DNA of 25,471 bases, from assembly GCA_964635575.1 (NCBI GenBank), contig CAZWNY010000023.1, forward strand, positions 1-25,471, in the 5' to 3' direction. Shown one piece after another: positions 9,624-17,561 of the stretch (positions are counted from its first letter, which is position 1; each line of letters opens with the position of its first letter). The notes beneath the pieces are model-generated. The model saw only the letters and a program-made list of their open reading frames with translations, ran no database searches and had not been told where the DNA came from. This stretch comes from GCA-2733415 sp964635575 (GTDB taxonomy: Bacteria > Bacteroidota > Bacteroidia > Flavobacteriales > Flavobacteriaceae). The translations under genes and the position numbers were made by a program.

Positions 9624-9631
9624 CAAATATA
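9624..9631 (-). promoter_or_regulatory. Bacteroidota -7 box for atpD-atpC
   Basis: Minus strand reads TATATTTG, matching TAnnTTTG, 64 bases upstream of the atpD start. No TTG is present at the -33 position. Confidence 0.6.
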
Positions 9632-9670
9632 GTGTTTTTATTGTAATAATTAAATATTGCGGCTATTTAT

Positions 9671-9713
9671 TATACAAAAAAACACCTTGATTATAAGGTG
9701 TTTTTTTTGTATA
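9671..9713 (-). terminator. Intrinsic terminator after glmS
   Basis: Inverted repeat pairing 9676-9688 (AAAAAAACACCTT) with 9695-9707 across a 6-base loop, with A and T runs on both flanks, so it can work in either direction. It sits 17 bases past the glmS stop on the minus strand, where transcription from glmS would enter it before the atpD promoter. Confidence 0.85.
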
Positions 9714-9729
9714 ATACTCTAGGTTATAC

Positions 9730-11583
9730 TTACTCTACGGTAACTGACTTTGCTAGGTTACGAGGCTGGTCTACATTACAGTTTCTCATTACCGCTATAT
9801 GATATGATAGTAATTGTAAAGGTATTGTTGTTAATAATGGGCTTAGTAGCTCCATAGTATCTGGAACTTCTATTACATGATCTGCTAATTTTCTAACCTC
9901 AACATCTCCTTTAGTTACGATTGCTATAATTTTTCCTTTACGTGCTTTTATTTCTTCTATATTACTTACTACTTTTTCATAATGTCCTTTTTTAGTAGCG
10001 ATTACTACTATTGGCATTTGTTCATCAATTAAGGCTATTGGTCCGTGTTTCATTTCTGCAGCAGGATATCCTTCTGCATGAATATACGAAATTTCTTTTA
10101 GCTTTAATGCGCCTTCTAATGCTACAGGAAAATTAAACCCTCTTCCTAAGTATAAGAAATTAGTGGCATCTTTATAAACAGCGGCAATATTTTTTATATT
10201 TTCTTCTGATGTTAGTGCTTCTGTTACTTTATCTGGTATTAATTCTAATTCTTGTAAATGTGCATGATAATTAGAGTTTGAAATGCTTCCTTTTGCTTTT
10301 GCTATTTTTAGTGCCATTAAGGTTAGTACCGTAATTTGGGTTGTAAATGCTTTGGTTGATGCTACGCCAATTTCTGGTCCTGCGTGTGTATAAGCTCCTG
10401 CGTCAGACTCTCTTGAAATGGTTGATCCGACAACATTACATACTCCAAACACAAATGCTCCGTTTTGTTTTGCTAATTGTATTGCAGCGCGTGTATCTGC
10501 GGTTTCACCAGATTGGGATATTGCTATTACAATATCTTTATCTGAAATTACAGGGTTTCTATATCTAAATTCGGATGCGTATTCTACTTCTACAGGTATT
10601 CTGATTAAGCTTTCAAAAACATATTCAGCTACTAAACCTGCGTGCCAAGAGGTTCCGCAAGCTACTATAATAATACGATCGGCGTTTAAAAATCGTTCTA
10701 AATGATCATCAATTCCTGCCATTCTAATAATGCCTTCGTTTACTAGCATTCTACCCCTATAGGTGTCTTTTATGGCGTTCGGTTGTTCAAAGATTTCTTT
10801 GAGCATAAAGTGGTCGTAACCTCCTTTTTCTATTTGTTCTAAATTCAGTTCTAATTCTTGTATTACAGTTGTAATTAAAGAATCGTCTGCAATTTTTCTG
10901 ATTTTTATTTTTTTTCCTACTCTAATTACTGCTATTTCTCCATCTTCTAAATAAATGGCGTTGCTTGTGTACTCAATAAATGGTGATGCATCTGAGGCAA
11001 TAAAAAATTCTTTTCTATCTTCTCCTATTCCTATTGCTAATGGGCTTCCCATACGAGCAACAACTAATTCGTTTGGTTTCTTTTTATCAAAAACTACAAT
11101 TGCATACGCACCTGTTACTTGTGTTAATGCTAATCGTACTGCTTTTCCTAACTTTAAATTTTCGCTTTTTTGAACGTATTCTATTAGGTTTATTAAAACT
11201 TCTGTATCAGTATCTGAATTAAAAACGTAGCCTTTATTTTGTAATTCTTTTTTTAAAGATGAGTAATTTTCTATGATTCCGTTGTGTATAACTACAAGAT
11301 CTTTAGAGTTTGAGAAATGTGGGTGAGAGTTTGTATCATTTGGAATTCCGTGTGTAGCCCAACGTGTATGACCTACACCTATTGTTCCTACTAATGAAAT
11401 TTCTTTTTTTGCTCTTTCTTGTAAATCGACAACTTTACCTTTTGTTTTAGATAGGTTTATATTTTCGCCATCGTATAATGCAATACCTGCGCTATCATAT
11501 CCTCTATACTCTAAACGTTGTAATCCTTTTATTATAATTGGGTAAGCGTTTCTGTAACCTATATATCCTACTATTCCACACAT
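9730..11583 (-). CDS. glmS: Glutamine-fructose-6-phosphate aminotransferase (isomerizing)
   Basis: Converts fructose-6-phosphate and glutamine to glucosamine-6-phosphate, the entry to UDP-GlcNAc, peptidoglycan and lipid A. The 617-residue length is standard. The N-terminus MCGIVGYIG exposes the Cys2 nucleophile of the glutaminase domain (about 1-230), with GHTRWATHG and HNGIIENY loops. Two SIS sugar-isomerase domains follow (about 290-430 and 460-600), with SQSGETADT and the C-terminal PRNLAKSVTVE. It starts 7 bases after the DUF4270 stop, so it is probably co-transcribed with that gene. No glmS ribozyme-like leader is possible in so short a gap. Confidence 0.98.
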   Translation of the reverse strand: MCGIVGYIGYRNAYPIIIKGLQRLEYRGYDSAGIALYDGENINLSKTKGKVVDLQERAKKEISLVGTIGVGHTRWATHGIPNDTNSHPHFSNSKDLVVIHNGIIENYSSLKKELQNKGYVFNSDTDTEVLINLIEYVQKSENLKLGKAVRLALTQVTGAYAIVVFDKKKPNELVVARMGSPLAIGIGEDRKEFFIASDASPFIEYTSNAIYLEDGEIAVIRVGKKIKIRKIADDSLITTVIQELELNLEQIEKGGYDHFMLKEIFEQPNAIKDTYRGRMLVNEGIIRMAGIDDHLERFLNADRIIIVACGTSWHAGLVAEYVFESLIRIPVEVEYASEFRYRNPVISDKDIVIAISQSGETADTRAAIQLAKQNGAFVFGVCNVVGSTISRESDAGAYTHAGPEIGVASTKAFTTQITVLTLMALKIAKAKGSISNSNYHAHLQELELIPDKVTEALTSEENIKNIAAVYKDATNFLYLGRGFNFPVALEGALKLKEISYIHAEGYPAAEMKHGPIALIDEQMPIVVIATKKGHYEKVVSNIEEIKARKGKIIAIVTKGDVEVRKLADHVIEVPDTMELLSPLLTTIPLQLLSYHIAVMRNCNVDQPRNLAKSVTVE

Positions 11584-11590
11584 ATTTTAT

Positions 11591-13135
11591 TTAGTTAGTT
11601 TTTGTATAATGAATTTTTAACTTTAATTTTTTAGGTCCCATAGCATTCTCATTGTACAGAATAGTTCCTTTATGTGAAATTACTGAAGACGACAATACAT
11701 CACTAGGATTGGTGCTGTTTTTTAAACTAGAGCTAGTTAATAAATTTACATTGTTGGAGATAACGAGTCCTAATTTTACATTAGTTGAATCTTTTTTAAT
11801 AATATTATTAATATGTTCTGTAATGTTTATTTTATATTTTATTCCTTTTCCCGAGTCATCTCTTTCTAAGCGACCTAGGTGATTTATTTTTGAAAACAAT
11901 GGGCTTATACTATTAGTTGCATCTGCTAAATAATCTGTTAATATTCTGTTGTTTTCTATGTCGTATAAAAAAATGCGTTCTGGTTCTTCTTCTCCTCCAT
12001 TCATACTAGAATCATCTACATAAAACTCAATATGTGCTTCATTTAGCAACCAATTTTCTGCTAAATCTTGAATGTCTGACAATTCAGTAGATGTTCTGTC
12101 GCTATCTGATATAGGGTTAAATAAATCGATTTTTACGATTGATCCTTCTCCTGATTTTAAGTATATTTTATTAGTTTCTTCCGTGTAAGAAAAGTTATTT
12201 ATAAATGTATTTACGCTGCTTCCATTAAATTGTATTTCAATAGTGTCTTTTAATGGTGTTATTCCTCCGTTTGGATCGTCATATTGGTATTCTACTTCTA
12301 TTTTTACTTGTGAAACATCTAAGCCAAGTAAGGTTCCATTACCTGAAATGTTTTCTGCTTTTAGATAGAATCCTCTAAAGTAATTTTGAAATTCGCTTTT
12401 AGATGATAGTGCTATTTCATTTGCAGGGTCTATCAACCAATTAAATAAAGTTGTAGGTGCTGATCCTCCAGTATTTAATAATGTTTTTCGAAGTCTTGGT
12501 GATAAATATTCGGTTTGTGAATTACCGTTTGCATCTAAATAAACATTTACTATTTGAAATTCACTAACATTAAAATTCGTTTCGGTAAAAATTAAGTTTG
12601 CAGGGTTGTTTGAGCTATGAGGTGCAAATATTGCATCTTCGTTTGAGTAGTATTTTTGTCTTTCTTCAAAGTTTGTACTTGGATCAAAGTCATTTAAAAA
12701 ATAATCTGATTTATACAATGACAATTGCATAGGTGCGTTTCCGTAAATTGAATCTAATTTATAATCATTTCCTCCAGTTTCTTTTACCGATATTATGTTG
12801 CTATAATAAGGCATTGAAAATATTACTTTGGTAATTACCGGGTTTGTTCCAAAGTCTTTTCCGTATTCGCTAAGTTCTACTTGTGTTAATATGTTTGCGG
12901 TGGTGTTACCGTAAACAGGGTCATTATAATACCCCAGTATATTGTATGGCAAATTATCTGTTTGTACAGGATAAGCTCCGTCTAATCTAAAGTTTTCAGT
13001 AGTTATCGTTGTTGTTTCGTTTACGTTAATTGTAAAATTAGTTTCATTTACTAAGTCTACGCCAATAGAATCAAAGTCTTTGTCGCATGAAATTAATATT
13101 GCGCTCATACTTAATAAAGCTAAAAAATGCTTCAT
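11591..13135 (-). CDS. DUF4270-family outer-membrane lipoprotein
   Basis: Function unknown. The product has 514 residues. The N-terminus is a type II signal peptide ending in LISC, with the predicted lipidated cysteine at residue 17. The residues after it (DKDFD) are acidic and resemble the surface-export signals described for Flavobacteriia lipoproteins, so exposure on the cell surface is possible. The rest is beta-rich and Asn/Ser/Thr-rich, as in DUF4270 proteins, a Bacteroidota family I recognise from the start (CDKDFDSIGVDL) and overall layout. It lies between the glycogen-synthase-like gene (23 bases upstream) and glmS (7 bases downstream), so the three look like one transcript. Any link to amino-sugar or surface-polymer metabolism is inference from position. 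Confidence 0.85.
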   Translation of the reverse strand: MKHFLALLSMSAILISCDKDFDSIGVDLVNETNFTINVNETTTITTENFRLDGAYPVQTDNLPYNILGYYNDPVYGNTTANILTQVELSEYGKDFGTNPVITKVIFSMPYYSNIISVKETGGNDYKLDSIYGNAPMQLSLYKSDYFLNDFDPSTNFEERQKYYSNEDAIFAPHSSNNPANLIFTETNFNVSEFQIVNVYLDANGNSQTEYLSPRLRKTLLNTGGSAPTTLFNWLIDPANEIALSSKSEFQNYFRGFYLKAENISGNGTLLGLDVSQVKIEVEYQYDDPNGGITPLKDTIEIQFNGSSVNTFINNFSYTEETNKIYLKSGEGSIVKIDLFNPISDSDRTSTELSDIQDLAENWLLNEAHIEFYVDDSSMNGGEEEPERIFLYDIENNRILTDYLADATNSISPLFSKINHLGRLERDDSGKGIKYKINITEHINNIIKKDSTNVKLGLVISNNVNLLTSSSLKNSTNPSDVLSSSVISHKGTILYNENAMGPKKLKLKIHYTKTN

Positions 13136-13158
13136 AGGTTGTTTTGTTTTAAAATTAT

Positions 13159-13986
13159 TTATTTTTCTTCTTCGTCTTCCTCTCCAATTAATTCTTGATA
13201 GAAAGATAGGTATGCGCTTTCAACTTCTTCGGGAGATTTGAATTGCAAAGTAGGTATTTTTAATGTGTCAAGATATGAGATTAACTCACTATTAACATTT
13301 TTAGAAGCAATTACAACTCCGTCAGAATTGTCTGCTGCTAGTTTCATTAAGTTTGTATAGGTAGGTTTTTCGATTGTTTTTAACGCTTTACCTTTAATTT
13401 CATCAAACTTTATTTTATTAATTAAATCAGAGTTTAGTTCACCTTCGTATCCATCACTATATATTGATGTTATTATTTTACTATCTAAAAATATAGGTTC
13501 ATCTTTAAAATAGTTTTTTAAATATAATGGTACTAATGAAGCTAACCAACCGTGTACATGTATAACGTCTGGCGCCCAATTTAGTTTTTTAACGGTTTCT
13601 ATAACTCCTTTTGCGAAAAATATTGCACGTTCATCATTGTCTTCAAAAAGTTTTCCATCTTCACCTGTAAAGGTTGCTTTTCTTTTAAAATATTCTTCAT
13701 TATCTATAAAATAAACTTGCATGCGCTCTTTAGGTATCGATGCTACTTTTATAATAAGCGGCATATCTAAATCGTTTATAACCATATTCATTCCAGATAA
13801 CCTAATTACTTCGTGTAATTGGTGTCTACGCTCGTTAATGTTACCAAAACGCGGCATAAATATTCGGGTTTGTCCTCCTGCACCGTTTACTATTTTTGCT
13901 ACTTGAAATGAAGTGGAAGAAATTTCGGTTTCTGGCAAATAAGGTACAACCTCAGATGATATGTATAGTACTCGCTTATCTTTCAT
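13159..13986 (-). CDS. Glycogen/starch synthase N-domain-like protein, short and possibly non-catalytic
   Basis: Resembles the N-terminal half of GT5 glycogen synthases (GlgA). It starts RVLYISSEVVPY, has a central DVIHVHGWLASLVPLYLK segment, and ends at 275 residues, where true GlgA has about 480. The C-terminal Rossmann domain is missing. The KxGGL ADP-glucose-binding motif that should follow SSEVVPY is replaced by LPETEISS. A conventional ADP-glucose transferase activity is therefore doubtful. The C-terminus is a very acidic tail (GEEDEEEK). Databases often label such proteins glycogen synthase. It is the first gene of the unit with DUF4270 and glmS and diverges from panC. A sensory or regulatory role in cell-envelope sugar supply is speculation. 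Confidence 0.75.
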   Translation of the reverse strand: MKDKRVLYISSEVVPYLPETEISSTSFQVAKIVNGAGGQTRIFMPRFGNINERRHQLHEVIRLSGMNMVINDLDMPLIIKVASIPKERMQVYFIDNEEYFKRKATFTGEDGKLFEDNDERAIFFAKGVIETVKKLNWAPDVIHVHGWLASLVPLYLKNYFKDEPIFLDSKIITSIYSDGYEGELNSDLINKIKFDEIKGKALKTIEKPTYTNLMKLAADNSDGVVIASKNVNSELISYLDTLKIPTLQFKSPEEVESAYLSFYQELIGEEDEEEK

Positions 13987-14054
13987 GTGTTCTTGTGCTT
14001 TTTTGTATTGTAAATATTAATGTTGCTATTTAAAAATTCAATGTCAAAACTTTG

Positions 14055-14062
14055 CAAAATTA
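14055..14062 (-). promoter_or_regulatory. Candidate -7 box for the glycogen-synthase-like/DUF4270/glmS unit
   Basis: Minus strand reads TAATTTTG (TAnnTTTG), 68 bases upstream of the start. The -33 region has only CTG rather than TTG near the expected spacing. In such AT-rich sequence a single box is weak evidence. Confidence 0.4.
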
Positions 14063-14092
14063 CAAAAATTATGCAAATTAACAGTAATGTAT

Positions 14093-14100
14093 TATGTTTG
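14093..14100 (+). promoter_or_regulatory. Candidate -7 box for panC
   Basis: TATGTTTG matches TAnnTTTG and lies 21 bases upstream of the panC ATG, giving a leader of roughly 15 bases. No -33 TTG is evident. Confidence 0.5.
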
Positions 14101-14121
14101 CCTTTTATTTAATTTATTTAA

Positions 14122-14970
14122 ATGACTATTTTAAAAACAAATACTGCCGTAAAAACATATTTAGAAACACTAAAAAAGAAAGGTAAGACTATTGGGTTTA
14201 TCCCTACAATGGGAGCTTTACACATAGGTCACCTTTCTTTAATAAAAAAAGCATTAGCTGAAAATGATGAAGTTATAGTCAGTGTTTTTGTAAACCCAAC
14301 TCAGTTTGATAATCGTAAAGATTTAAAAAAATACCCGAGAACTTTACAAAAAGATGCAGATTTAATAGCAACTTTAAGTACTAAAGTGATTGTTTTTTCG
14401 CCAAATGCATCTGAGGTTTATGGAAACAACATACAAGTAAAACAATATTCCTTTGATGGTTTAGAGCATCAAATGGAAGGAAAATTTAGAGCAGGTCATT
14501 TTAATGGTGTTGGTACAATTTTAGATTATTTTTTTACTTTATTAAAACCTACACGTGCTTATTTTGGAGAAAAAGATTTTCAGCAATTACAAATTGTAAA
14601 AAAATTAGTTTCTAAATATCAATTAGGGGTTCAAATAATTGGTTGTAAAATATGGAGAGAAAAATCGGGTTTAGCAATGAGTTCTCGTAATGAACGTTTA
14701 AGTATAAACGGGAAAAAAGAAGCTGCTTTTATTTATGAAATACTTTTGAAGGCAAAAGAAAAATTTGAAGAAAAAAGTGCTAAAAAAACAGAAGAATGGG
14801 TGCTAAATCAATTTGTGAAAAATTCGTTTTTTAAATTAGAATATGTTACTATTGCAGAAGTTACGACCTTAAAGTCTGTAAAAAGAAAATCAACAACTAA
14901 AAAATATAGAATATTTATAGCTGCCTTTATTGATCATGTTAGATTAATAGACAATATCGCTTTAAATTAA
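14122..14970 (+). CDS. panC: Pantothenate synthetase (pantoate-beta-alanine ligase)
   Basis: Joins pantoate and beta-alanine with ATP to make pantothenate, the coenzyme A precursor. The 282-residue length is standard. The nucleotidyl-transferase HIGH motif is at residues 34-37 after FIPTMGAL. FVNPTQF, the FGEKDFQQLQIV pantoate-site stretch and the KMSKS-like MSSRN with GLA before it are all present. It is followed at once by panD, which supplies beta-alanine, so the last step of the pathway and its substrate supply are encoded together. Confidence 0.97.
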   Translation: MTILKTNTAVKTYLETLKKKGKTIGFIPTMGALHIGHLSLIKKALAENDEVIVSVFVNPTQFDNRKDLKKYPRTLQKDADLIATLSTKVIVFSPNASEVYGNNIQVKQYSFDGLEHQMEGKFRAGHFNGVGTILDYFFTLLKPTRAYFGEKDFQQLQIVKKLVSKYQLGVQIIGCKIWREKSGLAMSSRNERLSINGKKEAAFIYEILLKAKEKFEEKSAKKTEEWVLNQFVKNSFFKLEYVTIAEVTTLKSVKRKSTTKKYRIFIAAFIDHVRLIDNIALN

Positions 14971-14978
14971 TATCTTTG
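14971..14978 (+). promoter_or_regulatory. -7 box directly upstream of panD
   Basis: TATCTTTG, a perfect TAnnTTTG match, begins right after the panC stop and ends 4 bases before the panD ATG. If used, the panD transcript would be leaderless or nearly so. No -33 TTG is seen. Confidence 0.45.
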
Positions 14979-14982
14979 CCTT

Positions 14983-15333
14983 ATGTTAATACACGTAGTA
15001 AAATCAAAAATTCATAGAGTTAAAGTAACTGGTGCCGATTTAAATTATATTGGCAGTATTACTATTGATGAAAACTTAATGGATGCCGCAAATATTGTAC
15101 AAGGTGAAAAAGTGCAAATTGTAAACAATAATAACGGAGAACGTTTAGAAACTTACGCCATACCTGGAACCCGAAATTCAGGAGAAATTATATTAAACGG
15201 AGCTGCCGCACGTAAAGTTGCAAAAGGTGATACGCTTATTTTAATAACATATGCTGTAATGGATATTAAGGAAGCTAAAAACTTTAAACCATCATTGGTG
15301 TTTCCTAATGAAAGTACTAATTTGCTAAATTAA
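14983..15333 (+). CDS. panD: Aspartate 1-decarboxylase (proenzyme)
   Basis: Decarboxylates L-aspartate to beta-alanine for pantothenate synthesis, using a pyruvoyl group formed by self-cleavage. The 116-residue length is standard. The cleavage site is visible as YIGS, between Gly24 and Ser25, with Ser25 becoming the pyruvoyl group. The later YAIPGTRNSG and LNGAAAR segments are characteristic of the family. It lies 12 bases after panC and 7 before the next gene. Confidence 0.97.
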   Translation: MLIHVVKSKIHRVKVTGADLNYIGSITIDENLMDAANIVQGEKVQIVNNNNGERLETYAIPGTRNSGEIILNGAAARKVAKGDTLILITYAVMDIKEAKNFKPSLVFPNESTNLLN

Positions 15334-15340
15334 TTTTTTT

Positions 15341-16348
15341 TTGAAAAAACAACAAGTTATAAAAGCGCTAAAAATTGGTATTCCCATCTTTTTTGGTGTT
15401 TTTTTAATTTGGATAACCTATAAAAATACGACTTCACAAGAACGAGAAGATGTATTGCACTACATTAAAAATGCCAATTATTTTTGGGTAATTCTTTCTA
15501 TTTTTTTAGGATTATTAAGTCATTTATCACGTGCATACCGTTGGGGTTTTGCTTTAGAAGCTATTGGCTACAAACCTAAGTTTTTAAATCGATTTATGGC
15601 AGTAATGATTGCCTATTTTGCTAACTTAGGCATTCCTCGTTCTGGAGAAGTTTTAATAGCAACCACATTAAGCACCTATGAAAACGTACCTTTTGAAAAA
15701 GCATTTGGCACCATTGTAGCAGAGCGAATTGCAGACGTTATTATGTCTTTATTTTTTATATTAATTGCTTTAATTTTAAAGTTTGACCTCATCAGTAAAA
15801 TTTTTATTGATATTTTTATCTTTATAAAAAATAAGACAACAGGAAACTTTATGGTGTTAATTTTTTTTTCAATACTATTGCTTCTTCTTTTATATAGTAT
15901 TTACAGGGTTTTTAGAAACTCTAAAAACAAACTGTTTCAAAAAACAACATCGTTTGCTTTAGGACTAAAAGAAGGAATACTTAGTATTTTTACTATGCAA
16001 AAAAAATGGGCATTTATTGGACATACCGTTTTTATATGGTCACTTTATTTATTCATGTTTTATGTCGTATTTTTTGCAATACCAGAAACTACAAACATAT
16101 CGTTTAGCGCAGCAATTGTTTCGTTTGTAACAGGCTCATTTGTTATTGCAACAACTAATGGCGGTTTAGGTAGTTTTCCGTTAGTAATACAAGAAACTTT
16201 ATCACTTTTTAATATCAGCACACAAAGCGGTTTAGCAATTGGTTGGATTATTTGGAGTTCACAAACCATATTAACCGTAACCACAGGAGTTTTATCATTC
16301 TTTTATCTACCAATGTACAACAGTAAAAATAAAACTAACTGTGTTTAA
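15341..16348 (+). CDS. Polytopic membrane protein of the LPG-synthase TM / AglD (flippase-like) family
   Basis: The 335 residues form about eight membrane helices. Family-typical stretches include LSRAYRWGFALEAIGY, GIPRSGEVLIATTLS, VAERIADV and GGLGSFPLVIQETLSLF. Members are annotated as flippase-like or lysylphosphatidylglycerol synthase transmembrane proteins. This one has no soluble aminoacyl-transfer domain, so lipid aminoacylation is not supported; substrate unknown. The start codon is TTG (15341), since no ATG lies in frame before the first helix. It is 7 bases downstream of panD and probably co-transcribed. Confidence 0.85.
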   Translation: MKKQQVIKALKIGIPIFFGVFLIWITYKNTTSQEREDVLHYIKNANYFWVILSIFLGLLSHLSRAYRWGFALEAIGYKPKFLNRFMAVMIAYFANLGIPRSGEVLIATTLSTYENVPFEKAFGTIVAERIADVIMSLFFILIALILKFDLISKIFIDIFIFIKNKTTGNFMVLIFFSILLLLLLYSIYRVFRNSKNKLFQKTTSFALGLKEGILSIFTMQKKWAFIGHTVFIWSLYLFMFYVVFFAIPETTNISFSAAIVSFVTGSFVIATTNGGLGSFPLVIQETLSLFNISTQSGLAIGWIIWSSQTILTVTTGVLSFFYLPMYNSKNKTNCV

Positions 16349-16395
16349 CGCAAAGTAAATAATAACTATATTGCCCTATCAAAAATAAGTAAATT

Positions 16396-17550
16396 ATGAG
16401 AAACACAATACTACTTTTTACACTACTTTTAATCGGAACAACTTTATTTGCACAAGTAAATTACACCGAAATTAAAGATGCTAACGGCGAAAAAAGGCAA
16501 CTAAAAATACAACTGCCACGTAATTATAGTGTAAATACCGACAAAACATACCCTGTAATTATAGTTTTAGACGGCGATTACCTGTTTGAGCCTGTCGCAG
16601 GAATAGTCGATTATTACTCGTATTGGGATGAATTCCCAGAATCTATTATAATAGGAATAAACCAATACAATAAAAAAACAGATGATTTTTTTTTAGATGA
16701 AATATCAGGATTACCAACCAACCTTGGAGAAACCTTTATGAATTTCATAACCTACGAACTCTTTAATTTTATAGATAATAACTACAGAACCATTACTAAA
16801 AGAACCATTATTGGACACGGGGAATCTGCAAATTTTATTAATTTTTATCTTCTACAACAAAAACCTTTTTTTAACGCTTACATTTCATTAAGCCCTAATT
16901 TATCTGCAAAAATGGAAACTTATTTAACAACGCGGTTATCACAAGAAATGGAATCTACTATTTTTTACTCCTTAACAACATCCGAAAATGATCGAAAAAA
17001 GAGTAAAGCAAAAATAATTGCATTAAACAAAAAATTAGAACCCATTACAGTTGATAAATTTCATTACAACTACAATTTTTACAAACAAAAAACACATTAT
17101 GAGTTAGTAACTCATGCATTACCAGAAGCATTTGAAACAATGTATTACGCATTTAAACCCATTGACAGAAAAGAATACAAAGAAAAAATACTAGTTTATA
17201 AAGACGGAACAGCGTATGATTATTTAATAAAAAAATATGCCGATATAAAAGCACTTTATGGTGTCGAAAAAACTATTCGTTTAAATGATTTTAAAGCAAC
17301 AGAAGCAGCTTTGAAAAAAAATGAAGAATGGGAAGTATTTGAAGCGTTAGCAAAATTAGCAAAAAACGAATATCCCGAAACAATGCTAAGTTTTTATTAC
17401 AAAGCATTATTTTATGAAAACACAGGAGAACCTAAAAAAGCAATTCGATCCTATATGTTAGCTTTTAACAGGAAAGAAATAGGAAAATTAACAGCCGATG
17501 ACATGTTACAATACGCAGAAAGTATAAAAGCCGATTTCGGATTTAAATAA
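16396..17550 (+). CDS. Secreted alpha/beta-hydrolase-fold (esterase-like) protein lacking the nucleophile serine
   Basis: 384 residues with a signal peptide (MRNTILLFTLLLIGTTLFAQ), so periplasmic or exported. The following domain (about 21-260) resembles the esterase D/enterochelin-esterase fold (PF00756 type): KIQLPRNYSVNTDKTYPVII, LDGDYLF, and RTIIGHGESANFI before AYISLSP. The nucleophile elbow reads G140-H141-G142-E143-S144 where active members have G-H-S-x-G, so the catalytic serine position is glycine. A histidine-containing THYELVTHALPEAF segment remains. The C-terminal part (about 300-384) is helical and TPR-like (YPETMLSFYYKALFY, KKAIRSYMLAF). It lies 47 bases after the membrane protein gene and 11 before radA. 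Probably a binding protein rather than an esterase; function unknown. Confidence 0.8.
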   Translation: MRNTILLFTLLLIGTTLFAQVNYTEIKDANGEKRQLKIQLPRNYSVNTDKTYPVIIVLDGDYLFEPVAGIVDYYSYWDEFPESIIIGINQYNKKTDDFFLDEISGLPTNLGETFMNFITYELFNFIDNNYRTITKRTIIGHGESANFINFYLLQQKPFFNAYISLSPNLSAKMETYLTTRLSQEMESTIFYSLTTSENDRKKSKAKIIALNKKLEPITVDKFHYNYNFYKQKTHYELVTHALPEAFETMYYAFKPIDRKEYKEKILVYKDGTAYDYLIKKYADIKALYGVEKTIRLNDFKATEAALKKNEEWEVFEALAKLAKNEYPETMLSFYYKALFYENTGEPKKAIRSYMLAFNRKEIGKLTADDMLQYAESIKADFGFK

Positions 17551-17561
17551 AAACATATTTT

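Noticed and set aside
10418..10705. 95-residue plus-strand open frame
   Set aside because: Shadow of the first SIS domain of glmS.
11584..11590. glmS ribozyme upstream of glmS
   Set aside because: Only 7 bases separate DUF4270 and glmS, and the ribozyme is a feature of Gram-positive lineages.
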